From the NCBI GenBank assembly GCA_913050055.1, contig CAJXAT010000010.1, positions 1 to 37,851 of the forward strand: a stretch of 37,851 nucleotides of DNA. Direction: 5' to 3'. Below are positions 8,295 through 18,149 of this stretch, in pieces. How positions within the stretch are numbered: position 1 is the first letter of the stretch; each line of letters opens with the position of its first letter. The translations under genes and the position numbers were made by a program. Origin of the DNA: an uncultured Flammeovirgaceae bacterium. Lineage in GTDB: Bacteria; Bacteroidota; Bacteroidia; Cytophagales; Cyclobacteriaceae. The notes beneath the pieces are model-generated. The model saw nothing but the letters and a program-made list of their open reading frames with translations. It was not told the origin of the DNA and made no database searches.

Positions 8295-9119
8295 ATGTAT
8301 ACCATGCGCTTTATACATTTTTTTGAGCAGATTACGACCTTACAGAAACTAAGTTGGGTTTTCGGATGCCTGTTTTTTTGCTGGCTTCTTGAGGCTGGAA
8401 TACCCTTATTCAAGCATCCATATAATAAATGGAAGCACGATGGTATCAATCTGGTTTTTTTTTCCTTTTCTGCGCTCATCAATCTGGTAATAGGTCTGTT
8501 GTCCGTAGGCGTTTTTGTTTGGATTGATGCGATGCATTTTGGACTGCTCCATTTGTTGGTATTGCCTATATGGCTTGAGGTACTCATCGCCGTGATGGCC
8601 TTGGATTTATTCGGACAATACGTCATTCATTTTATTTTACATCGTATCAAATGGCTGTGGAAGATGCACATGGTTCATCATAGTGACACCCAAGTGGATG
8701 CCACAACAGGCACACGACATCATCCGGTTGATTATCTGACTCGCGAGTTGATGGGCTTATTGACGGTTTTCTTTTTTGGTATTCCCGTTGCCTATTGGGC
8801 TTTTTACAGGATCTGTTCTATTTTTTTTACCTATTGGACTCATGCCAACATCGCACTCCCTGTATGGTTAGAAAAATCTTTAGCCTTGGTCCTAGTAACA
8901 CCGAATATGCACAAGCTCCATCATCATTTTGAACGCCCCTGGACCGACCGCAATTTTGGCAACATCTTCTCCCTTTGGGATCGTATTTTTGGGACCTTTA
9001 TTTATGAGAATCCCAAAGCTATAAAATTCGGACTGGACACTTTAGATGGGCGTCGCGATGAAGATCTTTCTTATCAATTGGGACTCCCATTTAACAAGAA
9101 CATCAAAACAGATGATTAA
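8295..9119 (+). CDS. Sterol desaturase / fatty acid hydroxylase family membrane protein
   Basis: 274 residues with four to five hydrophobic segments and the eight-histidine pattern of di-iron membrane hydroxylases: HFILH (112-116), HMVHH (125-129), RHH (141-143) and HKLHHH (206-211). Such enzymes use oxygen and two iron atoms to hydroxylate or desaturate lipids; the substrate cannot be told from sequence. The full set of histidines contrasts with the broken relative at 1906-2783. It starts shortly after asnS and its stop abuts the stop of the convergent CotH-like gene. A second Met at residue 4 is an alternative start. Confidence 0.9.
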   Translation: MYTMRFIHFFEQITTLQKLSWVFGCLFFCWLLEAGIPLFKHPYNKWKHDGINLVFFSFSALINLVIGLLSVGVFVWIDAMHFGLLHLLVLPIWLEVLIAVMALDLFGQYVIHFILHRIKWLWKMHMVHHSDTQVDATTGTRHHPVDYLTRELMGLLTVFFFGIPVAYWAFYRICSIFFTYWTHANIALPVWLEKSLALVLVTPNMHKLHHHFERPWTDRNFGNIFSLWDRIFGTFIYENPKAIKFGLDTLDGRRDEDLSYQLGLPFNKNIKTDD

Positions 9120-10532
9120 TTAATGCTGCCGTGCTTTATTTAGCTCTGCTTTAAACAAATTAATTTCATTTAACCAAGATTCTTCACTCTCAGCATCTTC
9201 ATACAAATTACTTGCTTCTTGGTGAGCCTCAGTTATTTGCGTCACCCATGAATCAATTTGCTGATCAATTTGCGCTACTGACAAAGGACCATTAATGAAT
9301 TGTATTTTCAATATTTCATAGGTTTCGGTGTATTTTGCCCACCCTCGCGTAAGTTTATCACAGGCAGCAGATTTTTGAGTTAGGCCCCAAGGCCCATATT
9401 CGAAAGGGTCGCAATTGTTTCTGGAAGCTCCCCATTGATCTGCGATGGGTGTAACTGGGTTGGCATTGGAAAGAATATTTTCAAATGCATTGTCAAGATC
9501 CCATGGTATGAGATGAAGTTGCGCAGTTGAAGGCTCTTCATACCAATAATAATTATGATTGGTGCAAACTCCATCATCACAGTACCAATGAAAGGCACCA
9601 TCATCGTTTCGGATAAGCCGGTCTACCACTGCATACGAAACAATTTCGTTTGTATTCATATGGGTAGAAATGATCTCCTGCAGATCTTCCTCACTGGCCT
9701 CAGCTATTTTTTGTCCGAAGTCACGGATTAAGTCAACATTAGGATGATCGTTTTCGTTGGTCTTGAGCGCATTGACATAATCATCAAAAGGATAGGGCAT
9801 GCCAGCTGAAGAGAGGGGCCAAATTTCTTTGTATAAATTCCCTTCATCATCATCAAAATTTTCTTTAATGAATCGGTTGTCTATTTGTTCGACCAAGGCA
9901 TAGACCCCGGTGTAGATTCCGTTGATATTTAATTGCGCATGCACCGCACGAGGAGCAGGAACTCCCATTTGCCTAAAAAGCCAATAACCTGCGCGCTCGT
10001 GCATTTGAGAGTTATCATTATTCATTGAATGGAATTGAAGTTTTTTTTGTCCATAAAATTCTTCTGATCTCCCTTCCCAATTGATTTTAATTTTCATGGA
10101 TAATTTGGTACAAATTTTTGCGCCAGAGGGCTCAAACCAATTGGGTCCATCAACGCATCCTACAAAGGCACCAATAGAACCTTTGTATCTAATCCCCACG
10201 GGGCTTACGGTGTCGTTTTCGAAGATCAACATTCCTTGAACATATTTTTCAGCTGTAGGATCTGCATTGAGTAGATTTAAATTTTCCTCTGAGAGGACCA
10301 AATCAAATGTATGTAAACTTTCTTGATCAAAAATATACTCAGAGTCAAAATTCAGATAATTTTCGCTGCCATCAGGAGTAATGGTCAAGGGATCTTTGAT
10401 GTCGCTCTCGGGTACCCCATTCTCTACAATGTTCGAATCGGCTGTAATTTCATCCTCATCATTTTTGCAAGAGATGATGGTAGAAAATAAAAGAAAACCT
10501 ATAAACGCGACTATTTTACTTAGAGATGACAT
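9120..10532 (-). CDS. CotH kinase-like lipoprotein
   Basis: 470 residues. A signal peptide ends in TIISC, a lipobox with Cys22, so it is probably a surface or periplasmic lipoprotein. The body matches the CotH family: HSMNNDNSQMHERAG in the middle, then NGIYTGVYALVEQID, and a later IPWDLDNAF, the Asp-containing segment typical of these atypical kinase-fold proteins. Spore-coat CotH phosphorylates coat proteins in Bacillus; in Bacteroidota the family is common among exported proteins and its substrate is unknown. A Cys-rich insert (WYCDDGVC) could form a disulfide. The stop lies directly against the convergent hydroxylase gene. Confidence 0.88.
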   Translation of the reverse strand: MSSLSKIVAFIGFLLFSTIISCKNDEDEITADSNIVENGVPESDIKDPLTITPDGSENYLNFDSEYIFDQESLHTFDLVLSEENLNLLNADPTAEKYVQGMLIFENDTVSPVGIRYKGSIGAFVGCVDGPNWFEPSGAKICTKLSMKIKINWEGRSEEFYGQKKLQFHSMNNDNSQMHERAGYWLFRQMGVPAPRAVHAQLNINGIYTGVYALVEQIDNRFIKENFDDDEGNLYKEIWPLSSAGMPYPFDDYVNALKTNENDHPNVDLIRDFGQKIAEASEEDLQEIISTHMNTNEIVSYAVVDRLIRNDDGAFHWYCDDGVCTNHNYYWYEEPSTAQLHLIPWDLDNAFENILSNANPVTPIADQWGASRNNCDPFEYGPWGLTQKSAACDKLTRGWAKYTETYEILKIQFINGPLSVAQIDQQIDSWVTQITEAHQEASNLYEDAESEESWLNEINLFKAELNKARQH

Positions 10533-10615
10533 CAGAATAAGTGAATCAAGTCATAAATGAAGAAATAAATGATCATAAAGATAACCTTTCCCCATCATTT
10601 TTTCTTTATTATGAC

Positions 10616-11386
10616 TTATTGATTGCGGTCATTGATTATTTTCCAAATGCACCCTATGGAGACATAGTTCATGTGGTCGCTACTGCGGTACCAAATCAAA
10701 AATTGAATAGTAAATTATCATGTACCAAATACGTAAATCCCGTGTCAAAGTTGATCACAGGTTCTTTGAAATTTGATAGCATTCCGTAGGGCTCTACATA
10801 TATATTGACATGGCTACTTAAACTGAATCCCAATGCAGCACTATAGGTCATATCTCCCCTATCAAGACCAAAATAATTGTAACCTTTATTATATCCTAAA
10901 GCTGTATATTCATTGATTTCATGGGAAATAGAAAGTTTATTTATGGTTCTAAATGACCTATCGGTGAGTCCTTCACTTCCCGTTGGTAATATTAAATGAG
11001 AAAGTCAGGCTATTTGGGTACGGATTTGCGCTTTTCTATACAACTGAATTTTGGTTCATATTTCTAAATCACTGATACCTTTTATTATTTTTTCTTGAAA
11101 CCTAATTTGTTCAGTTTGACTGAGTATCCTCAATTCAAATCGCTCACTGATCCCCTACCTAAATAGGGTGGCAGGTGCCAGTAATTGTTCAATAGCATTG
11201 GAATGATCTCCTTCAAACCCAATTTGAAACCCAGCTTCAATTTGCAAAGCACCCTTCTCAATGATTGAAGAACTTTCAGTTTGGTCTGGTCGATCTGTGA
11301 TGATCTGTCCTGATCCTTGATGGGTTAAGGAGGGCAGCAAAGTAAAAAGAAATCCAAAGAATATATCCTTTGATGATATGATTCAT
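10616..11386 (-). pseudogene. Broken outer-membrane 'transporter' (phenol MetA-pathway family) gene
   Basis: The signal peptide MNHIIKGYILWISFYFAALL starts at 11386. A frameshift follows before 11336, then the family N-terminus ITDRPDQTESS and GALQIEAGFQIGFEGD. In one frame the rest is readable across four stops: TAG at 11155-11157 (LFR*GISERFELR), TGA at 11056-11058, TGA at 11005-11007 (QIA*LSHLILPTGSE, where Trp is expected) and TGA at 10696-10698. A second frameshift leads to the last strand HMNYVSIGCIWKI ending at 10616. The family is a barrel of about 250 residues, like the reconstructed length. No function is left. A plus-strand frame at 10541-10789 is a by-product of this sequence. Confidence 0.85.
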
Positions 11387-11475
11387 CGAACTAAAAAAGG
11401 GGGGTAAAGTGCAGAGAGTAATGATGGACCCTAAATGAATCTCTGCATATTGTATAAAGCAAAGGTAAAATAACA

Positions 11476-12501
11476 TTATGCATTTACCATTGGCCTTACT
11501 TCTTTCCCAATTAATTCGATCGCATCTTTAAGTTCTTGATGAGACAAACCTGCATTATCCATTTGAAAACTAAATCTAGAGATGCCTCCCAAACTTTCGC
11601 TATGTCTTAATATTTTTTCGGATACTTCTTCAGGACTTCCAATAACTAAAGCGCCTTTGGGGGCAATTTGCTGATCAAAATGACTTCTGGTCACTGGAGG
11701 CCATCCACGCTCCTTTCCTATTCGGGTGAAGGTTTCCGCATAGCCGGGATAGTAGCGATTTTGAGTGGCAAGACTATCTTTACCAACGTAGCCCAAAGAA
11801 TGAAGACCGACTTTTAATGTAGCTGTGGAATGTCCTGCCTTTTCACCCGCCTCTCGATAGAGGTCTACCAGCGGTCGAAAGCGATGGGTTTCACCACCGA
11901 TGATGGCAATCATGAGCGGCAGTCCTAAGGTTCCCGCGCGTACAAATGATGCAGGGGTACCCCCAACGCCCAGCCAAATCGGAAGTTTCGGTTGTAAAGG
12001 GCGAGGATAAATAGATTGGTTTTGTAAAGAGGACCGAAATTTGCCCTCCCAGGTGATGCTTTCGTGATCCCGTAGCTCAAGTAACAAGCCCAATTTTTCA
12101 CTAAATAACGCATCATAATCAGATAAATTCAGGCCGAATAAAGCAAAGGATTCGGTAAAAGAGCCTCTTCCAACGACCATTTCCCCTCTTCCGCCAGAAA
12201 TAAGGTCAAGTGTCGCGAAATTTTGAAAGACGCGAACAGGATCCGCAGCACTTAATACGGTGACAGCACTGGTCAGTTTGATGCTTTTTGTTTGTGCTGC
12301 CGCTGCCGCAAGCAATAGGGCAGGAGCAGAATCAAGAAACTCTTGACGGTAATGTTCACCAATACCAAAGACATCCAATCCAACTTGGTCAGCAAATTTA
12401 ATGCGATCTAAAAGTTCTTCTATGGCCAAGACTGCATTTTTTGGAAGTAAACCTCCTTGGTCCAAAGCGGCTGCGGCAAAACTATCTACTCCTATTTCCA
12501 T
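11476..12501 (-). CDS. Luciferase-like (LLM class) flavin-dependent oxidoreductase
   Basis: 341 residues with the bacterial-luciferase TIM-barrel fold: MEIGVDSFAA at strand 1, FGIGEHYRQEF where this subgroup has its conserved E-H-Y, LTSAVTVLSAADPVRVFQNFATLD, and GRGEMVVGRGSF. It should use reduced flavin to oxidise a small molecule; the substrate cannot be told. Length fits the family. It lies between the alpha/beta hydrolase and the decayed transporter on the same strand, with about 117 bases upstream; I see no clear promoter. Confidence 0.92.
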   Translation of the reverse strand: MEIGVDSFAAAALDQGGLLPKNAVLAIEELLDRIKFADQVGLDVFGIGEHYRQEFLDSAPALLLAAAAAQTKSIKLTSAVTVLSAADPVRVFQNFATLDLISGGRGEMVVGRGSFTESFALFGLNLSDYDALFSEKLGLLLELRDHESITWEGKFRSSLQNQSIYPRPLQPKLPIWLGVGGTPASFVRAGTLGLPLMIAIIGGETHRFRPLVDLYREAGEKAGHSTATLKVGLHSLGYVGKDSLATQNRYYPGYAETFTRIGKERGWPPVTRSHFDQQIAPKGALVIGSPEEVSEKILRHSESLGGISRFSFQMDNAGLSHQELKDAIELIGKEVRPMVNA

Positions 12502-12618
12502 TTAAGATTTTTTATGTGATGATGAGAAAAGGCGGTAAGCACGAAAATAATTTACAGAATGCAAACATTTAATTTTATTTGATGGAAGGAAGATAAGAAA
12601 GGAGTTTTTTAGGTGATT

Positions 12619-13548
12619 CTATTGTGTATTTAAAAATTCTAGGGTGTGGGCAACACTTTCAAAGGGCCGCTCCTCCATGGGAACGTGTCCTGTTTCATCC
12701 ATAATTTCTATTTTTGCATGGGGGAGATCCTTTGAAAATCGTGTAGCGTGAGCGACAGAGATCCAATGATCATTCCGCCCCCAAAGAATTAAGGTGGGTG
12801 TCGTGATTAGTTTTAGACGCGCAGTATGATCGATCATGGGTTGATTTGCTTTGGCGATGAATGCCCCCCTATTACCCTCTCTTAGGGATAGATCATGGTA
12901 TCTTTCAATCAGGGAGTCCGTGATTTTCTTTGAATCAAAATAGACTTCTTTTAGATTTTTTTCAATAAAGTATTTGGGTGTGATTTTTTCCACTAACTGA
13001 TTGATGAGGGGTGTTCTGGCCAGCTTAAAAACGAAAGGGATTTTTTCTGCATCATAAAAACCAGTAGGATCAAGAAGTACTAATTTTTTTATTTTGTCAA
13101 GGTGATCAGAGGTGTAATACCAAGCGATCTGTCCTCCTAGTGAATTGCCAGCTAAATAAAGGCTATCGATAGCTAATTTGGTGAGAAATTGATCAAGAAA
13201 ACGTGCATAGTATTCCATACTGTAATCATGATTGGCATTCGGACCGGTCAATCCGAAAGCGGGCAAATCCATTCTGATTACTCGATGGGTTTGGGTCAAT
13301 ACCTTGGTCCAGTCCTCCCAGGTATGTAAAGAGGAACTGGTACCATGGATGAGTACGAGGGGCATACCTTGACCTTCGTCTCGATAATGTACCTTTAAGT
13401 TATCTATCCACATGAATTTTGAGGTATTATTGGTGTATTTTTTTTCAATATATGCTTCGGGAAGGTCTGGAGTAATGCTCATACCAATACCCAACAAGAC
13501 CAAGCTCATGCTCAAAATCAGACCTATAAATAAATGCTTTCTTTTCAA
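12619..13548 (-). CDS. Membrane-anchored alpha/beta hydrolase
   Basis: 309 residues. An N-terminal hydrophobic segment (residues about 5-25) acts as an anchor or uncleaved signal. The catalytic domain follows: oxyanion-hole HGTSSS (69-74), nucleophile elbow GNSLGG with Ser136, an acid in WGRNDHW near residue 258, and His288 in ETGHVPMEERP. All triad residues are present, so it should be an active esterase or C-C bond hydrolase; the substrate is unknown. It is followed on the same strand by the LLM oxidoreductase. Confidence 0.93.
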   Translation of the reverse strand: MKRKHLFIGLILSMSLVLLGIGMSITPDLPEAYIEKKYTNNTSKFMWIDNLKVHYRDEGQGMPLVLIHGTSSSLHTWEDWTKVLTQTHRVIRMDLPAFGLTGPNANHDYSMEYYARFLDQFLTKLAIDSLYLAGNSLGGQIAWYYTSDHLDKIKKLVLLDPTGFYDAEKIPFVFKLARTPLINQLVEKITPKYFIEKNLKEVYFDSKKITDSLIERYHDLSLREGNRGAFIAKANQPMIDHTARLKLITTPTLILWGRNDHWISVAHATRFSKDLPHAKIEIMDETGHVPMEERPFESVAHTLEFLNTQ

Positions 13549-13619
13549 TATTATACTCAGTTATTTGATGCCTTTTTGAAGGTTTATTCTAAATCTATAT
13601 CACCCTTTTTGGTCTGATG

Positions 13620-14582
13620 TCATACCCCAAAAGATGCCCAAAAATCAGCTTCCATAGCTTTTTCATTTATTTGAGAATAGATGATTACCTCACGTTTCAA
13701 ATTGTCATGAGGGGTAATTACCTTTTTCTTTTGACACAAGTGAGGTTTGGCCAATGCTTGAATTGCAGCCACATCCCACATCGTCCAATGTTTTTTCTCA
13801 GGATCTGTTTCTTGCCAAAAACGATCATAATTTTCCCATAAGGTAACCAGATAATCAAAAATGCCCCCCTTGCCTTTAAAGTATCGATCCAATTGTTTTT
13901 TATCAAAAACGAGGGCTTTGGAAGTGGTGGCTGTCATGATCTCAAGCTCTAAATTTTGAGTATTTAACAATACATTTAAAGCATTTGGATCATTGTCTGT
14001 ATTAAATTCTCTCTTACTCCATGTTTGATCCTCTATGTTGTACCAAAGTCCTAGATAACAACACCTTAATTTAGGTTGAATGCTGGGATCTAAGAGGAGT
14101 GCCGAAGCAGTATTGGTGGCGGGTCCCAAGGTCAGTACGGTTAATTTCTCACCTTTAGGCATTTTGTGGGCTTCTTCAATGATCAGGCGGGCTGCAGGAG
14201 AGGGTTGAGCTCGGAGCTGACTGACCATGGGGATATTGGATCCCATAGGATGTGTGATAGCTGATTTACCCATCAGTGCTAAGAGGTCCTCGTTCATTTG
14301 TTGACTTCGACCTACTGAATCATTAGGGGCATTTGCTTGGGTATGCCATTGAGCTGAGCAAAGCCCTTTGATATCGAATCCCGGTTCGACCAAAGCCCTT
14401 GCAATAGCGAAAGCATCATCCACCTCGTTGGCTGTATCCGCATCAATAATGAGGCTGATCGGGGGGACGTTATTTTTGTTCTTTTCGGTGGCATTAAGGG
14501 AGGGAAGTGGACCCAGAAAGCTCCCTGCGCACGCCCAAGTTAATTTTTCTAGAAATTTTCTACGGTACAGATCTTTGATCAT
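13620..14582 (-). CDS. Exported nucleoside hydrolase-like protein
   Basis: 320 residues. The N-terminus YRRKFLEKLTW followed by a hydrophobic stretch resembles a twin-arginine signal, so export in the folded state is likely. The calcium-binding Asp cluster of inosine-uridine nucleoside hydrolases is seen as DADTANEVDDAFA (Asp47, Asp49, Asp55, Asp56). TVLTLGPATNTA and a later NTDNDPNAL fit the fold. Such enzymes split nucleosides into base and ribose; exported Bacteroidota members are poorly characterised. It lies 71 bases before the alpha/beta hydrolase, possibly one transcript with it. Confidence 0.85.
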   Translation of the reverse strand: MIKDLYRRKFLEKLTWACAGSFLGPLPSLNATEKNKNNVPPISLIIDADTANEVDDAFAIARALVEPGFDIKGLCSAQWHTQANAPNDSVGRSQQMNEDLLALMGKSAITHPMGSNIPMVSQLRAQPSPAARLIIEEAHKMPKGEKLTVLTLGPATNTASALLLDPSIQPKLRCCYLGLWYNIEDQTWSKREFNTDNDPNALNVLLNTQNLELEIMTATTSKALVFDKKQLDRYFKGKGGIFDYLVTLWENYDRFWQETDPEKKHWTMWDVAAIQALAKPHLCQKKKVITPHDNLKREVIIYSQINEKAMEADFWASFGV

Positions 14583-14661
14583 CTTAATATTAAAATGGAT
14601 GGATAAATAATTTGAGATCCGGAGATCATCAGCGATTGAGAAGATACTTTCAAAATACTAA

Positions 14662-16242
14662 TTATTCCTTTTTTAAGGTGGGATATATTATCCCAAGTTG
14701 CTCCATGTAAGAGTCATATTTGGTTTCATCGTAATAAAAAGGCTTCAGTTTGGGTGCAAAGTTTTCCATAATCATGGTATTTAGGTGTACGGCAGGCTCA
14801 TCTTCTACGCCAACCACAGGGATGTATTTTTGCTTGGAGGCTTATTCTTCATCAAAATAGTTCCAAGCTTGTGAAACGAGTTTTGGTTTTAAGAGGAAAT
14901 CAAGTAGGGTCATTGCTTCTAGTTGTGCTCCTGAGATGACTCCCTTATGAGCAATGGGTGTAGCCATGGCCATGGCATTAGACCAATGATGACCTTGAAG
15001 ACCTGGTATATTTGAAGGGTATCTTAAGGTAACCGAGGGCATTTTCCAAGAGATGTCCCCGATATCGTCTGATCCACCACTTTTGGGTTCCGTGATAGGG
15101 AGTCCAATGGGATATAATGCAACGGCAAGTCCATCGATTTCACTAGGAGCGTTTACTTTTTTTTGTACCGCTTTGGCCAAATTCTGGTCGTCATCGCTCC
15201 ATTCAGGTAATCCAACTTGCAAAATATTTTCATACATAGTTTCAGCGATGATCTTATTAAAATGTCTTGGCCAGGCGGAGCCCAGGATTTTACTAGATAA
15301 AGTAGTTTGGGTCATCAGGGCTGCACCTGCAGCGACTTCATTGGCACGTTCATACATTTGCATGATTTTAGGATACGTAATTTCTCTAAAATAATACCAA
15401 ATAGAAGCCTTAGAGTGAACAACATTGGGTTGATCTCCCCCATCTGTGATAACGGCATGGGATCTGCCTAAGGGATGTAAATGCTCGCGATTGTACTGCC
15501 AGCCAATATTCATAAGTTCAACGGTATCAGCGGCGCTCTTAGCACGCCAAGGGGCTCCAGCAGAGTGGGCAGATTCACCTGAAAATGTATATTTGACAGA
15601 GATCATACCCGTACCCGAAGCGGGGCCATAGGAGACGCCTAAGTTGTTGCTTACATGCATAAAAATACATAGATCAACCTCATCAAAATATCCATCTCTG
15701 GTATAGTAGGCCTTGGTGCCGAGTTGTTCTTCAGCAACTCCTGGCCAAATGACGAGCGTACCTTGTATATTTTCACGCGCCATAATTTCTTTATCGGCAA
15801 GAACTGCTACGATATTGAGGGGTGTGCCTGAATTATGGCCTTCTCCATGACCGGGAGCTCCTTGTACGATAGGATCATGATAAGGCACTCCAGGTTTTTG
15901 CGAAGCTTTGGGAATACAATCAATGTCACTTCCTATAGCAATCACGGGCTTACCGGAACCCCATTTTGCCCACCAGGCAGTTGGAACTCCTGAGATACCA
16001 TATTCAATTTCGAAGCCATTATTTCTAAGAATTTCTGTGAGGTATTTTGAAGTTTCAATTTCTTGAAAGCCTAATTCTGAAAAGCTAAATACTTTATCCA
16101 CTATGACTTGGGCCATTTTAGACTTGGCCAGTACGTTTTCTCTTACTTCTTTTTTGAATGCTTTGATTGAGGAATTTTTCTTTTGGGCGGCTACCGATGC
16201 AACTATCAAAATAGCGATTAAGTATAAATGTAGTTTTTTCAT
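14662..16242 (-). pseudogene. M20 family amidohydrolase cut by an in-frame stop
   Basis: The uninterrupted frame (14842-16242, 466 residues) encodes a secreted M20 metallopeptidase-like protein close to aminobenzoyl-glutamate hydrolase subunit B: signal peptide ending VAAQ, metal-site motif GHGEGHN (131-137), GVAEEQLG with the catalytic Glu pair, and HSAGAPW. After the TAA at 14842-14844 the same frame continues for 59 codons to a TAA at 14662-14664, reading ASKQKYIPVVG ... YDSYMEQLGIIYPTLKKE, which looks like the natural C-terminus. The full protein would be 526 residues, with the stop replacing Gln or Glu by one base change. Active-site residues precede the stop, so a shortened protein may still fold; loss of function is likely but not certain. 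Confidence 0.8.
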
Positions 16243-16417
16243 GATTTTTTGACGCTAACGAGGTTCAACCTTTAAGGTAGTCTTTTTTCAGCTTTTTGTG
16301 GTATTGATTTTTTTTCAAGTGGGTCATATATTTTGTTGAAGGTAAATGAGTTTGTTTACAGGCGAAGGCTGTGAAGGAATAATGCTTCTGATCAATTTCT
16401 TGTAAAAAAGATGTTTT

Positions 16418-18149
16418 TTAAATAAAGCCACCATTAAATTGATCAGTATCCATGATATAAATAGGGGTCGTGACATTTTCGAGATTTCCCTGTACGTTGA
16501 GGTCTTTGATGTTAAAGATCATGTGCTGCCAATCTTCATTGAGTGAATTCGGGATATCAAATCCTAAATTAAAGGAGGATTTGATCGTTCCTTTGATGTC
16601 AAAATGAAGCTTACCACTTTCGAAAAGTGATAATTTTTTTCCCAGGCCATTTCCTTGAATTTCAATGCCGGCACCCCACCAAGCGCTTGTGCCTGACTGC
16701 AGGATAATGACACCCTTTTCCGATATTTTTAGTTGGCAGGTACCTTCCCAAACATTTAATTTTAGAGGATTGCTGGGATGGCCTGATGGTTGATTAAAAG
16801 CATTATGGCTGATAATGTATGCTTGCTCGGTTACCTTTTCGCCTAGCTTTCGAGTCGGATTTATTTTTGTAATTTCGTAAATTCCCAGGTCTTCTTGGGT
16901 TGGGGGTGGAAGTACTCCATGCATCATCGCTTTAACATTGCCCTGATGACATTTCTTGATGGGGTTTCCATTTCGAGTAAGTCCGGCATAATTACCGGCA
17001 TCTACTGCCTCCCACAAGGCGTACTTAGAGTGACCCTCTAGGGTAAACAATCCAAAATGATTTTCTGATCTTGTTGGATTTGCTTGGTCTTTCCACACCT
17101 CATCAAAGGCCTCAAAAAAGAAGCAGGTAATGCCCAATTCCTGAGTCCATTCGTTGACTAACTCAAAATACTTCTTTTGCTTGTATTCATCAGCGGTTTT
17201 TGAACCATTTGATAAGTAATTAATAGAAGAGTAGTAGTCCAGCCCGTTTCTCCTATATGAATGCTTTTATTGGGATTTAGACGTTCAGTATAACGGCGTG
17301 TTTGCTCATATTGTATTTGGGCAGAATTTTTAGCCCTCAGTATAGCCGCATCTATCTGTTCTTGTGGAGATAATGTTTGTCCATCTTTGGGAATCATCTA
17401 AAAATTAGGATTGTAATACGTATCATGAAAGGGATAGGTATGTAAAGAAATAAAATCTATCGTCTCAATAAGTTTTTCTAAATCGGGGGTATGATAACTT
17501 TCATTGCCCCCTCCCCATGATTCAAAATTATCCGAACTCGTAACCCATAACTGCCCTGGTAACGTTCCTGTTTCCTTGAGATGTTGTAAATAGTTTACCC
17601 ATTTTAGCACGATGCTTGCAGTCACAAAGTACTGGGATGGCCAATGGACCATAGATTCATCGCCCACGGCAATCATTTTGATGATATTAGGGTATTTTTT
17701 AGCCCATTCGACGACCTTTGCAATCTCTTGGGTATTTTGAATGAGATTGCCCTCAAGGTGGTCGATCTCAGTGGTCCAGGCACCTTTACATTCGATCTAA
17801 GCACCTAGCATTACGTACATTTCAAAAGCAGGATCTTGTTTTTTCATCAGACTGATGTCCTCAAGTAAGCGAGAGGTCTCATCAAACAATTGGATACTGT
17901 AGGTTCTAATCAATTTTATTCCCATTGCCTTAAGGGGCCGCATGTCTTCTTTTATTTCGTCTATTGTGGGGCAATGGTTCTTATGTCATGGCGATAACCA
18001 TTGTATGAAATCGCAGGATAAGCTTTATTTCCTAAAATTTGGACGGCTACGAATGGGATTGGGGATTTTTTTTGGCTACAATGTACACTGAGGATGATGA
18101 TTGATCCTACATAATATAAGATCAAATAAAATTTTGATTGAATAATGAG
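16418..18149 (-). pseudogene. Broken glycoside hydrolase family 17-like lipoprotein gene
   Basis: Pieces of one beta-1,3-glucanase-like protein can be joined. The N-terminus has a hydrophobic stretch and LSVHC lipobox, then AYPAISYNGYR. A frameshift lies between 17963 and 17997. Next come KAMGIKLIRTYSIQLF, MLGA*IECKGAW (TAG at 17797-17799 where Trp is expected), IIKMIAVGDESMVHWP, and VTSSDNFESW. A second TAG stands at 17398-17400, also a likely Trp. IHIGETGWTT, with the conserved Glu, is followed by a frameshift near 17235 and FFFEAFDEVWKD, then a C-terminal beta-rich domain to 16418. No ATG remains at the start. The original would have been about 570 residues, acting outside the cytoplasm on beta-glucans. 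Confidence 0.85.

Noticed and set aside
8295-9119. A recent duplication linking the intact and broken hydroxylases
   Set aside because: The two differ strongly outside the histidine motifs, so they are distant members of the family and not recent copies.
10541-10789. Plus-strand frame of 82 codons
   Set aside because: It lies antisense to the decayed transporter and has no protein-like features; the minus strand explains the sequence.
1906-18149. Recoding of stop codons to Trp, since several TGA and TAG stand at Trp positions
   Set aside because: All three stop codons occur, frameshifts accompany them, and intact genes in the window end normally with the same codons. Decay explains it better.
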